Positions 52,003-59,403 of a DNA stretch of 64,000 nucleotides are shown one piece after another; position 1 is the stretch's first letter; the number at the start of each line of letters is the position of its first letter. The notes beneath the pieces were generated by a model that searched no databases, had not been told where the DNA came from, and worked only from the letters and a program-made list of their open reading frames with translations. Origin of the DNA: Curtobacterium sp. Leaf261 (lineage in GTDB: Bacteria > Actinomycetota > Actinomycetes > Actinomycetales > Microbacteriaceae); contig NZ_LMMJ01000001.1 in the NCBI RefSeq assembly GCF_001422205.1, forward strand, positions 115,590 through 179,589, given 5' to 3'. The position numbers were made by a program, and so were the translations under genes.

Positions 52003-52931
52003 TTGAAGCTCCCGATCTGGATGCCCTTGAGGAAGGTGCGCTGGAAGACGAAGAACAGGACCACGAGCGGCGCGATGATCATCACCGCGGCGGCCATCAG
52101 CTGGTTGAACTGGAAGTCCTGCGTGTTGTTGAGGCGGAACACCTGCAGACCGATCGACAGCGTCTGCACGTTCTGGTCCTGCAGGTAGATGAGCGGTCCG
52201 AGGAAGTCGTTCCACGCACCCACGGCGGCGAAGATGCCGACGGTGACGAGTGCGGGCTTGGCCGACGGGAACACGATCCGCCACAGGACGCGCCACTCGG
52301 ACGCGCCGTCCATCCGCGCAGCGTCGAGGAGGTCCTTCGGGATCTGCAGGAGGAACTGGCGGAGCAGGAAGATGTAGAACGCGGAACCGAAGAGGCTCGG
52401 GACCACCAGCGGCAGGAACGTGTTGATCCAGCCGAGGCGCGCGTACAGGTCGAACATCGGGATGAGCGTCACCGGGAACGGGATGAACAGCGTCGCGAGC
52501 ACGACGTAGAAGAGCTTGTCCCGACCGCGCCACTCGATGCATGAGAACCCGTAGGCGATGACGAAGTTCGACACCATCGAGAAGACCGTCACGAGCGCCG
52601 TGATGATCACGGTGTTGCGGAAGAAGGTGAAGAACGGCATCGCGTTGATCGCCTTGCCGAAGTTGCTCCAGTCGATCCAGTTCGGGAACCAGGTCGCGGG
52701 GAACTGGCCGAGCTCTTGGTTGCCCTTGAGCGCGGAGATGATCATCCAGTAGATCGGGATGAGGAACAGCAGGCTCATCGCGATGAGCACGACGCGGGCG
52801 ATCACCGAGGACCAGATCGACCGGATCGATCCGTCCGCGTTCCGGGATTTCTCACCGCCGCCCTTCGCCGGGCGGACGGTCTCGATCGAGGACGTCGTCG
52901 TGTGGTGGGTGCGATCAGTGGTGGTGGTCAT
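51999..52931 (-). CDS. Carbohydrate ABC transporter permease, MalG type (locus B)
   Basis: The 310-residue protein has six helices after a polar ~40-residue start. The EAA motif reads DLLDAARMDGASEWRVLWRIVFPSAKPAL. Family CUT1, partner of the MalF-type protein encoded just upstream, whose stop lies 1 nt away. The C-terminus FQRTFLKGIQIGSFK is the usual end of such permeases (FxxGxxxGAxK). Confidence 0.93.
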   Translation of the reverse strand: MTTTTDRTHHTTTSSIETVRPAKGGGEKSRNADGSIRSIWSSVIARVVLIAMSLLFLIPIYWMIISALKGNQELGQFPATWFPNWIDWSNFGKAINAMPFFTFFRNTVIITALVTVFSMVSNFVIAYGFSCIEWRGRDKLFYVVLATLFIPFPVTLIPMFDLYARLGWINTFLPLVVPSLFGSAFYIFLLRQFLLQIPKDLLDAARMDGASEWRVLWRIVFPSAKPALVTVGIFAAVGAWNDFLGPLIYLQDQNVQTLSIGLQVFRLNNTQDFQFNQLMAAAVMIIAPLVVLFFVFQRTFLKGIQIGSFK

Positions 52932-52932
52932 G

Positions 52933-53988
52933 TCACTCTCCCGAGACGTCGTAGTTGACGAAGCGCCGCGACAGCCAGTAGACGAGTCCGGACAGGATCA
53001 TCCCGGCGAGGAACAGCAGCACGGCCATCGCGCTCGCGAACCCGAGCTGTGCGTAGCTGAAGGCGTTCTTGTAGAGGTAGAGCATGTAGAAGAGCGTTCC
53101 GTTGTCCGGTGAGCCGAGCCCACCGGTCCCGGACGAGATCACGTAGGCCTCGGTGAAGACCTGGAGGCCGTTGCTGATGCCGGTGATGAGGTTGAACAGG
53201 ATCGCGGGGGAGATCAGTGGCAGGGTCAGCGCGAAGAACTGGCGCATCCGCCCGGCACCGTCGACGCGCGCTGCTTCGTAGAGGGTCTTCGGGATCCCGC
53301 GCATGCCCGCGAGGAACACCAGGGCCGCGTTCCCGGCACCCATCTGCGCGAGTGCGACGATCACGAGCTTGGCGGTCGTCGGGTCGCCGAGCAGGTTCGT
53401 CGTCGGGACGCCGACCGCCTTGAGCACCTCGTTCACCAGCCCGGACTGCGGGTTCACCAGGACGACGAAGATGAACGAGAGGGCGAACGTCGGGACGAGC
53501 GACGGGATGTACAGGGCCGTCCGGTACCAGGAGATCTCCTTGACGTCCTGGTTCATCGCGAGCGCGATGACGATGGCGACCACGATCCCGATCGGCACCG
53601 CGAGGACGGCGTAGAACAGGGTGTTCCCGACCGCGGTGTGGACGAGCGGGTCGATGAACGTCGCGACGTAGTTGCCGAAGCCCACCCACGTCGGGGTGTT
53701 CATGCCCGAGTACCGCGTCAGGCTGATGATGAACGAGTAGATCAGCGGGTAGCCGATGAAGACGAGGACGCCGACGATCCACGGGGAGATGAACAGCAGC
53801 CCCATCCGGATCCGGCGCTTCTCCGCGTTGCTGAGCGGAACGTGCTGTCTGCGGAGGCGAGGCACCTTCGCACTCGTGGATCGGGCCGCGGCATCGCTGC
53901 CGACGGCCCCCGGTCGTGTCGTCGTCGTCACGTCATCCCTCTCGTCGTCGAGCGGCCGGGGACTGTCGGCCGTGGGGTGGGTCATCAT
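52933..53988 (-). CDS. Carbohydrate ABC transporter permease, MalF type (locus B)
   Basis: The 351-residue protein begins with a ~65-residue charged N-terminus, then six helices (first LLFISPWIVGVLVFIGYPLIYS). The EAA motif reads TLYEAARVDGAGRMRQFFALTLPLIS. It is the first gene of locus B. Two adjacent ATGs (53988, 53985) start the frame, with only a weak TCGGG upstream. A GTG-led shorter form (after DDERDD) is possible. Together with the MalG-type partner and an ATPase encoded elsewhere it would form the importer. Confidence 0.92.
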   Translation of the reverse strand: MMTHPTADSPRPLDDERDDVTTTTRPGAVGSDAAARSTSAKVPRLRRQHVPLSNAEKRRIRMGLLFISPWIVGVLVFIGYPLIYSFIISLTRYSGMNTPTWVGFGNYVATFIDPLVHTAVGNTLFYAVLAVPIGIVVAIVIALAMNQDVKEISWYRTALYIPSLVPTFALSFIFVVLVNPQSGLVNEVLKAVGVPTTNLLGDPTTAKLVIVALAQMGAGNAALVFLAGMRGIPKTLYEAARVDGAGRMRQFFALTLPLISPAILFNLITGISNGLQVFTEAYVISSGTGGLGSPDNGTLFYMLYLYKNAFSYAQLGFASAMAVLLFLAGMILSGLVYWLSRRFVNYDVSGE

Positions 53989-53997
53989 CCCGATGAA

Positions 53998-54044
53998 TTA
54001 ATCATTCCAATTGATTGACAAATTCACCTGAACACGGATGCTAT
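53998..54044. promoter_or_regulatory. Divergent promoter and ROK operator of locus B
   Basis: An AT-rich island holds TTAATCA (53998-54004) and TGATTGA (54012-54018), an inverted repeat matching at 6 of 7 pairs around 7 nt. A consensus -35 TTGACA (54015-54020, plus strand) faces the ROK gene, with TGCTAT (54039-54044) as a possible -10. On the minus strand TTGTCA (54020-54015) and TAATTC provide a promoter for the permease gene. The inverted repeat sits between its -35 and -10, a repressor position. Confidence 0.6.
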
Positions 54045-54115
54045 GGAGACAACACGCCGTCCGTCAAGCGTGCTCCTCCGCATCGGCGGGCCAGTTCTGC
54101 AGGGAGGAACGGCTG

Positions 54116-55408
54116 ATGGAACAGGGAACCAACCTCACCAAGGTGGCCGGTTTCAACCGGTCCGTCGTCCTCGATGCGGTGCGCCGTGCTCCGGACGGCG
54201 TCACCAGGATGGCGATCAGCGACCGCAGTGGTCTGACCCCGCAGGCGGTCTCGAACATCGTCAACCGGCTCCTCGACGACGGTCTCGTCCGGGAGGCAGC
54301 CCGGGGCGTGGACCGCACCACCGTCCGCGGGGCTCCGGCCCGACGTCTGGAACTCGTCGGGGCGGCCAGGTACGCCGTCGGAGTGCACCTGGACCCCGCG
54401 CACATCGAGGTCGTGCTCCTCGACCTCGGCGGGGACCGCGTCGGCGCAGCTGCGCTCGACGACGTGGACGTCTCGACACCGGAGCGGACCGTGGGCGCGA
54501 TCGCCGGGGCGGTGGACCGGCTGGTGTCCGGAGCGGGGATCGCGGACGACCGTGTGCTCGGCATCGGCCTCGCGGTCCCCGGACCGATCGACGAGACCGG
54601 CACGACGCTCCTCGGTCCCTCGCAGCTCCGCGGTTGGGGCCGTGTCCCGCTCGTCCACGACCTGGCCGAGGCGACGGGTCGGCCGGTCCGGCTCGAGAAG
54701 GACGCGGTGGCTGCCGCGCTCGGGGAACGGTGGATCGACACGGCGCGGTCGACCGAGGACGTCGTCTACCTGTACGTCGGACACGGGGTGAGCGCGGGTC
54801 TGGTCATCGGCGGTTCGGTCGTGCGCGGTCGGAGCGGGAACGCGGGGGAGTTCGGCGACGTGCCGGTGCAGGCGCACGGGATGTGGGGGCCGCTGTGGCA
54901 GGCGTGTCAACCGCTCCAGCTGCTCCAGCGCGCCGACCGTACACAGCCGGTCGTGCACGCCGATCCGCTGACGACCGCGGGCCTGGCAACGACGGCGACA
55001 CCGGCCGACGTGCGACGTGCGTTCCGGGCGCTCGTCCGCCGCGCCGACACCGACGACCGGATCGCCGTGCTGCTCGCCGGCGCCGGCGACGCCCTGGGAC
55101 AGGCGCTCGCGAGCGTCGTCGACCTGCTCGACGTCGACCGGGTGGTGCTCGGCGGGAGCACGGTGCTCGCGGCCCGGTCGTTCCTCGTGCCGTCGCTCGT
55201 CGCGGCGCTCGACCGGCGCGTCAAGTCGATCGGACCGATCCGCGTCGACGTCACCGACCTCGGCGAGACCGCCGTGGCGTGCGGCGCGGCCTGTGCCGTG
55301 CTCGAGGCGGCGTTCGCCCCCACCGCATCGGGGCTGGCACTGCTTCCGCGCCGTGGGACCGGCGGCGCGCCCGTCATCGTGCGTCGCGACATCGCCAGAC
55401 CGCTCTGA
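54116..55408 (+). CDS. ROK-family transcriptional regulator (locus B)
   Basis: The 430-residue protein starts MEQGTNLTKVAGFNRSVVLD, with GGGAGG upstream of ATG 54116. Its winged helix (residues ~12-70, MAISDRSGLTPQAVSNIVNRLLDDGLV) precedes a ROK domain (GVHLDPAHIEVVLLDLGG; LGIGLAVPGP; VRLEKDAVAAALGERW). The classical END-N motif reads EKDAV, and the zinc motif CxCGxxGC is missing. Kinase activity is therefore unlikely. It is divergent from the mannoside locus and probably its repressor. Confidence 0.9.
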   Translation: MEQGTNLTKVAGFNRSVVLDAVRRAPDGVTRMAISDRSGLTPQAVSNIVNRLLDDGLVREAARGVDRTTVRGAPARRLELVGAARYAVGVHLDPAHIEVVLLDLGGDRVGAAALDDVDVSTPERTVGAIAGAVDRLVSGAGIADDRVLGIGLAVPGPIDETGTTLLGPSQLRGWGRVPLVHDLAEATGRPVRLEKDAVAAALGERWIDTARSTEDVVYLYVGHGVSAGLVIGGSVVRGRSGNAGEFGDVPVQAHGMWGPLWQACQPLQLLQRADRTQPVVHADPLTTAGLATTATPADVRRAFRALVRRADTDDRIAVLLAGAGDALGQALASVVDLLDVDRVVLGGSTVLAARSFLVPSLVAALDRRVKSIGPIRVDVTDLGETAVACGAACAVLEAAFAPTASGLALLPRRGTGGAPVIVRRDIARPL

Positions 55409-55558
55409 CGCGGTGAACGCGGTGAGCGCGGCGGCCGGAGCGCGTCACGATCCGGCCACGGCACGGATCCGGTCCGCCGCGGACCCACCTCCGGGCGGGC
55501 CCGCACCGAATGGGGAGCACCACCACCACGACGTGGCCGACGACAGGACGGTGACACC
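55409..55558. other. Intergenic region after the locus B ROK gene
   Basis: About 150 nt with no gene and no clear promoter. It is GC-rich, with short ambiguous inverted repeats around GATCCGG and no T-run. Confidence 0.4.
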
Positions 55559-55774
55559 ATGCTCGAGCCAGGCACGTACCGGAACGAGCGCGACGCCGTG
55601 ATCGTCGTCGAACGAGTCCTCGTCGGCGTCGGTGCGCACGGCTCCGGCAGCGGTGGTGAGCTCGTGTACGCGGCCCGCGCCGTCGACACGACGGGGACGA
55701 TGCCCGACGAGGGGCTGCTCGTCACCGAGCACGCCCTGCACGACGCGGGGTACCGCCTGCTCGGAGCTCGGTGA
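55559..55774 (+). CDS. Small hypothetical protein (71 aa)
   Basis: No family recognised. The product starts MLEPGTYRNERDAVIVVERV and contains short strands and a His/Glu-containing end (LLVTEHALHDAGYRLLGAR). Third codon positions are almost all G or C, as in real genes here. No strong ribosome site precedes the ATG. It stands alone between the ROK regulator and the Mrp operon, so context gives no clue. It may be spurious. Confidence 0.5.
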   Translation: MLEPGTYRNERDAVIVVERVLVGVGAHGSGSGGELVYAARAVDTTGTMPDEGLLVTEHALHDAGYRLLGAR

Positions 55775-55806
55775 CGCGTCCTCGTTCCCAGACTTCTCCA
55801 GGACCG

Positions 55807-55835
55807 CTGAACGCGCGCCCGGTAGTCTGAACGCG
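55807..55835 (+). promoter_or_regulatory. Candidate mnh promoter flanked by direct repeats
   Basis: CTGAACGCG occurs at 55807-55815 and 55827-55835, exactly 20 bp (two turns) apart, on either side of a -10-like TAGTCT (55823-55828). It stands ~80 nt before mnhA and is a possible regulator site for the antiporter operon. Confidence 0.45.
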
Positions 55836-55909
55836 AGCACAGAACGTCCCGAAGGTTCCTGCTGTTCCGTCCCGTTGCATCCGTCTCCCCGCTCCAGAAG
55901 AGGTGACCC

Positions 55910-58900
55910 CTGCTCCTCGTCCTCGCAGCCTTCGCCGTCGCGGCGGTCGTCATCCCGATGCTCGTCCGCGTCCTCGGCACGCGTGCGTTCGCGGTCGCGG
56001 CGATCGTGCCAGCGGCGGCCTTCGTGTCGGCGATCGCGATGACCCGGTCGGCGTTCGACGGCGGTGTCGAGACGATCGTGCCCTGGATCCCGCAGCTCGA
56101 CATGTCGCTCGCGTTCCGGCTCGACCCGCTCTCGTGGCTGCTGACGCTCGTCGTCACCGGGGTCGGCGCGCTCGTGCTTCTCTACTGCACCCGGTATTTC
56201 TCGCGGACCGAGCCGAACCTGGCACGTTTCGCCGGGGTCTTCACGGCGTTCGCGGGGTCGATGTACGGACTCGTCGTGGCCGACGACGTCTTCCTGTTGT
56301 TCGTGTTCTGGGAGGCGACGACCGTCTTCTCGTACCTGCTCATCGGGCACGACCCGAGCAAGCGGACGAGCCGGGCCTCCGCGATGCAGGCACTCATGGT
56401 GACGACGTTCGGCGGCCTCGCGATGCTGGCGGGGCTCGTGCTGCTGTCCGTGCAGGCGGGGAGCTCACGGCTGTCGGACATCGTCGCCGCGGCGCACGAC
56501 GGCGCAGCGGGCATGACGGCGCCGATCGTCACGGTCGCGATCATCCTCGTGCTGGTCGGCGCGCTGTCGAAGTCCGCGATCGTGCCGTTCCACTTCTGGC
56601 TGCCGTCCGCCATGGCCGCACCGACCCCCGTGAGTGCGTACCTGCACGCGGCGGCCATGGTCAAGGCGGGGATCTACCTCATCGCCCGGCTCGCGCCCGG
56701 CTTCGCGGAGGTCCCCGGCTGGCGCGAGACCATCGTCGTCCTCGGCGTCACCGGCATGCTGCTCGGCGGGATAGTCGCACTCCGTCAGACCGACCTCAAG
56801 CTGCTCCTCGCCTACGGCACCGTCGCGCAGCTCGGGTTCCTGGTCACCGCCGCGGGCTGGGGGAGCGAGGCGGTCGCACTCGGTGCGGTCGTGCTGCTCC
56901 TCGCGCACGCCTGCTTCAAGGCCACGCTGTTCCTGACGGTCGGCGCGATCGACCACGCGACGGGGACGCGCGAGCTGACCCGGCTGAGCGGCCTCGGTCG
57001 CCGGTCGCCGGCCCTCGCGGTCATCGCACTGCTCGCGCTGGTCTCGATGGCCGGCCTCCCCCCGACCCTCGGGTTCGTCGGCAAGGAGGCGGTGCTCACC
57101 GGGTTCCTCGACGCCACGTCCGGTGTCGCGCCGGCCTGGGCATGGATCGCGCTGGTGGGCGTGACCGCGGGGTCGGTCCTCACGGTCGCGTACAGTGCGC
57201 GGTTCTTCTGGGGAGCGTTCTGGCGGAAGCCCGGCGTGGCCGAGGCGCACCCGCACGACCTCGTCCCGCTGCTGCCGGTGCCGGCGTCGCTCGGGCTCGC
57301 CGGCCTGGTCCTCGGCACGGTCGTCGGAATCGTCGGACCGTTCCTCGAGCCGGCGGCGCACGGACTGCCGGCCGACGGCGAAGTCGCGCACCTCGCGCTC
57401 TGGCACGGTCTCGAACCCGCGCTCGGCCTGTCCGCCGTGACGCTCGTCGGCGGACTCGCCCTGTTCACGGTGCTGTACCGCCTGCGCGTCGGGGCGTCCG
57501 CCGTCCGACCGGCACCGTCCCTCCACACCGGTTCCGTCCCCACCCACCATGCGCCGACCCGTGTGCGGATGCCGAGCGCGGCCGGCAGCTACCGCGCGGT
57601 CATGCGGGGCATCGACCGCGGTGCAGCGGTGACGACCGCGAGCGTGCAGCGCGGGTCACTGCCCTACTACCTCACCGTGATCCTGTCGGTCATGGTCGCT
57701 GCCGCGGTCGTGAACCTCGTGCTCGGCGGACCGTGGACGATCCACCTCCGGTTCCAGGACACCTGGGCGCAGCTGCCGACCGTCGTCATCATGGCGATCG
57801 CGTCGATCGGGGTGCTCACCGCGCGGACCCGGTTCGCCGCGGCGCTCCTCGTCGGCATCACCGGCTACGGCATGTCCGTGCTCTTCGTCATCCAGGGTGC
57901 CTACGACCTCGCGTTGACCCAGCTCGTCGTCGAGACCGTCACCCTCGTCGCCTTCGTCCTCGTGCTCCGCCGGCTCCCCCCGCGCATCGCCGAGGCGAAC
58001 CCGTCCCGGTTCCGGGTCGGTCGCGCCGTCTTCGCAGCACTCACCGGTGTGACCATCGCCGTCGTGGTGGTCGTCGTCGCGTCGAGCCGCGGCGCCGACC
58101 CGATCTGGACCGAGCTCCCGGCACTGACCAGCTCGTTCGGTCACGGGCAGAACGTCGTCAACGTGGCGCTCGTCGACCTCCGCGGCTGGGACACCATGGG
58201 CGAGCTCAGCGTCGTCGTCGCCGCGGCCACGGGCGTCGCGAGCCTGGTGTTCGTCAAGTCCCGCGAGGACACCCTGCCCCGACTCCGCGGCTCGCAGTCC
58301 CGACTCGGCGACGGGGCCAGGGACGCGGACCACACCGGCCCCGCGGACCAGGGCGACCGCTCCCGTGCCGCGGCCGCCGGGGGACCGCGCATCTGGCTCC
58401 CCACGTCCGACGTGATCCCGACCGGCAGGTCAGCGCTCCTCGACGTCGTCGTGCGCCTGCTCTTCCACGGCATGGTCGTCCTGTCGATCTACCTGCTGTT
58501 CGCCGGGCACAACCTGGTCGGTGGCGGGTTCGCGGGCGGGCTCGTCGCTGGCATCGCGCTCGTCGGCCGCTACCTGGCCGGCGGCGCGGCCGAACTCGGT
58601 GCCGCAGCCCCGATCCGCGCCGGGCGACTGCTCGGCCTCGGGCTGGCGACGGCGGCAGCGACGGCCGTCGTCCCCCTGTTCTTCGGCCAGGACGCACTCG
58701 AGAGCACCTTCATCGACGCGACCGTCCCGATCCTCGGCCACGTCGAGTTCGTCACCGCGACGTTCTTCGACATCGGCGTGTACCTCATCGTCATCGGGCT
58801 CGTGCTCGACGTCCTGCGGAGCCTCGGCGCCGAGGTCGACCGGCAGGGCCGCGAGGAACGCTCGGCGCGGAACGGCACCACCGACGAACGACCAGAGCGC

Positions 58901-58930
58901 ATCGACATCACCGAGGGGAGCGACGCATGA
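55910..58930 (+). CDS. mnhA: Na+/H+ antiporter subunit A, fused with subunit B
   Basis: The largest Mrp subunit, 1006 residues from a CTG at 55910. The frame closes at TGA 55904, so CTG is the only start that keeps the hydrophobic first helix LLLVLAAFAVAAVVIPML. GAAGAGGTG lies 6 nt before it. A first ATG at 55958 would cut that helix. Residues ~115-430 are the proton-translocating domain (VVADDVFLLFVFWEATTVFSYLLIG; KSAIVPFHFWLPSAMAAPTPVSAYLHAA). The C-terminal ~130 residues are a complete MnhB domain (YLLFAGHNLVGGGFAGGLVAG), the usual A-B fusion of actinobacteria. It overlaps mnhC by 4 nt. Confidence 0.92.
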   Translation: MLLVLAAFAVAAVVIPMLVRVLGTRAFAVAAIVPAAAFVSAIAMTRSAFDGGVETIVPWIPQLDMSLAFRLDPLSWLLTLVVTGVGALVLLYCTRYFSRTEPNLARFAGVFTAFAGSMYGLVVADDVFLLFVFWEATTVFSYLLIGHDPSKRTSRASAMQALMVTTFGGLAMLAGLVLLSVQAGSSRLSDIVAAAHDGAAGMTAPIVTVAIILVLVGALSKSAIVPFHFWLPSAMAAPTPVSAYLHAAAMVKAGIYLIARLAPGFAEVPGWRETIVVLGVTGMLLGGIVALRQTDLKLLLAYGTVAQLGFLVTAAGWGSEAVALGAVVLLLAHACFKATLFLTVGAIDHATGTRELTRLSGLGRRSPALAVIALLALVSMAGLPPTLGFVGKEAVLTGFLDATSGVAPAWAWIALVGVTAGSVLTVAYSARFFWGAFWRKPGVAEAHPHDLVPLLPVPASLGLAGLVLGTVVGIVGPFLEPAAHGLPADGEVAHLALWHGLEPALGLSAVTLVGGLALFTVLYRLRVGASAVRPAPSLHTGSVPTHHAPTRVRMPSAAGSYRAVMRGIDRGAAVTTASVQRGSLPYYLTVILSVMVAAAVVNLVLGGPWTIHLRFQDTWAQLPTVVIMAIASIGVLTARTRFAAALLVGITGYGMSVLFVIQGAYDLALTQLVVETVTLVAFVLVLRRLPPRIAEANPSRFRVGRAVFAALTGVTIAVVVVVVASSRGADPIWTELPALTSSFGHGQNVVNVALVDLRGWDTMGELSVVVAAATGVASLVFVKSREDTLPRLRGSQSRLGDGARDADHTGPADQGDRSRAAAAGGPRIWLPTSDVIPTGRSALLDVVVRLLFHGMVVLSIYLLFAGHNLVGGGFAGGLVAGIALVGRYLAGGAAELGAAAPIRAGRLLGLGLATAAATAVVPLFFGQDALESTFIDATVPILGHVEFVTATFFDIGVYLIVIGLVLDVLRSLGAEVDRQGREERSARNGTTDERPERIDITEGSDA

Positions 58931-59403
58931 CCATCAGCCTCGTCCTGGTCATCGCGATGGCGGTGCTGTTCGCCTCGGGGGTGTACCTGCTCCTGGAGCG
59001 GAGCCTGACGCGGATGCTGCTCGGCTTCCTGCTCCTCGGGAACGCCGTCAACCTCCTGCTGCTCATCATGACCGGCGCGGCGGGCCGGCCGCCGATCGGT
59101 GACGACCCCGCCGGCATGACCGACCCGCTGCCGCAGGCGTTCGGGCTGACGGCGATCGTCATCACGTTCGCGGTCAGCGCGTTCCTCCTCGCGCTCATCT
59201 ACCGGTCATGGAACCTCTCGCGTCGTGACGAGGTCGACCTCGACGAGGAGGACGTCGCGATCGGACGCCTCCGACCGGACGATGACGACGCCGACGACGT
59301 CGACGCGGACGACGACGCGGACGGCGACGACGCGGACGGCGGCCCAGCGGACGCCGCCGGCGACGACGACGCCGACCGGACCGTCGGAGAGGCACGCCGA
59401 TGA
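58927..59403 (+). CDS. mnhC: Na+/H+ antiporter subunit C with an Asp-rich tail
   Basis: The NuoK-like subunit of the Mrp complex. Three membrane helices fill the first ~95 residues (SLVLVIAMAVLFASGVYLLLERSL; LLGFLLLGNAVNLLLLIM; TAIVITFAVSAFLLALIYRS). The remaining ~60 of 158 residues form a strongly acidic tail (DDDDADDVDADDDADGDDAD), absent in most homologues and presumably cytoplasmic. It overlaps both neighbours by 4 nt. Confidence 0.93.
   Translation: MTISLVLVIAMAVLFASGVYLLLERSLTRMLLGFLLLGNAVNLLLLIMTGAAGRPPIGDDPAGMTDPLPQAFGLTAIVITFAVSAFLLALIYRSWNLSRRDEVDLDEEDVAIGRLRPDDDDADDVDADDDADGDDADGGPADAAGDDDADRTVGEARR

Noticed and set aside
46217..55408. Sugar kinases instead of ROK regulators
   Set aside because: Both proteins have an N-terminal winged helix, stand divergent to transporters and lack parts of the kinase motifs.
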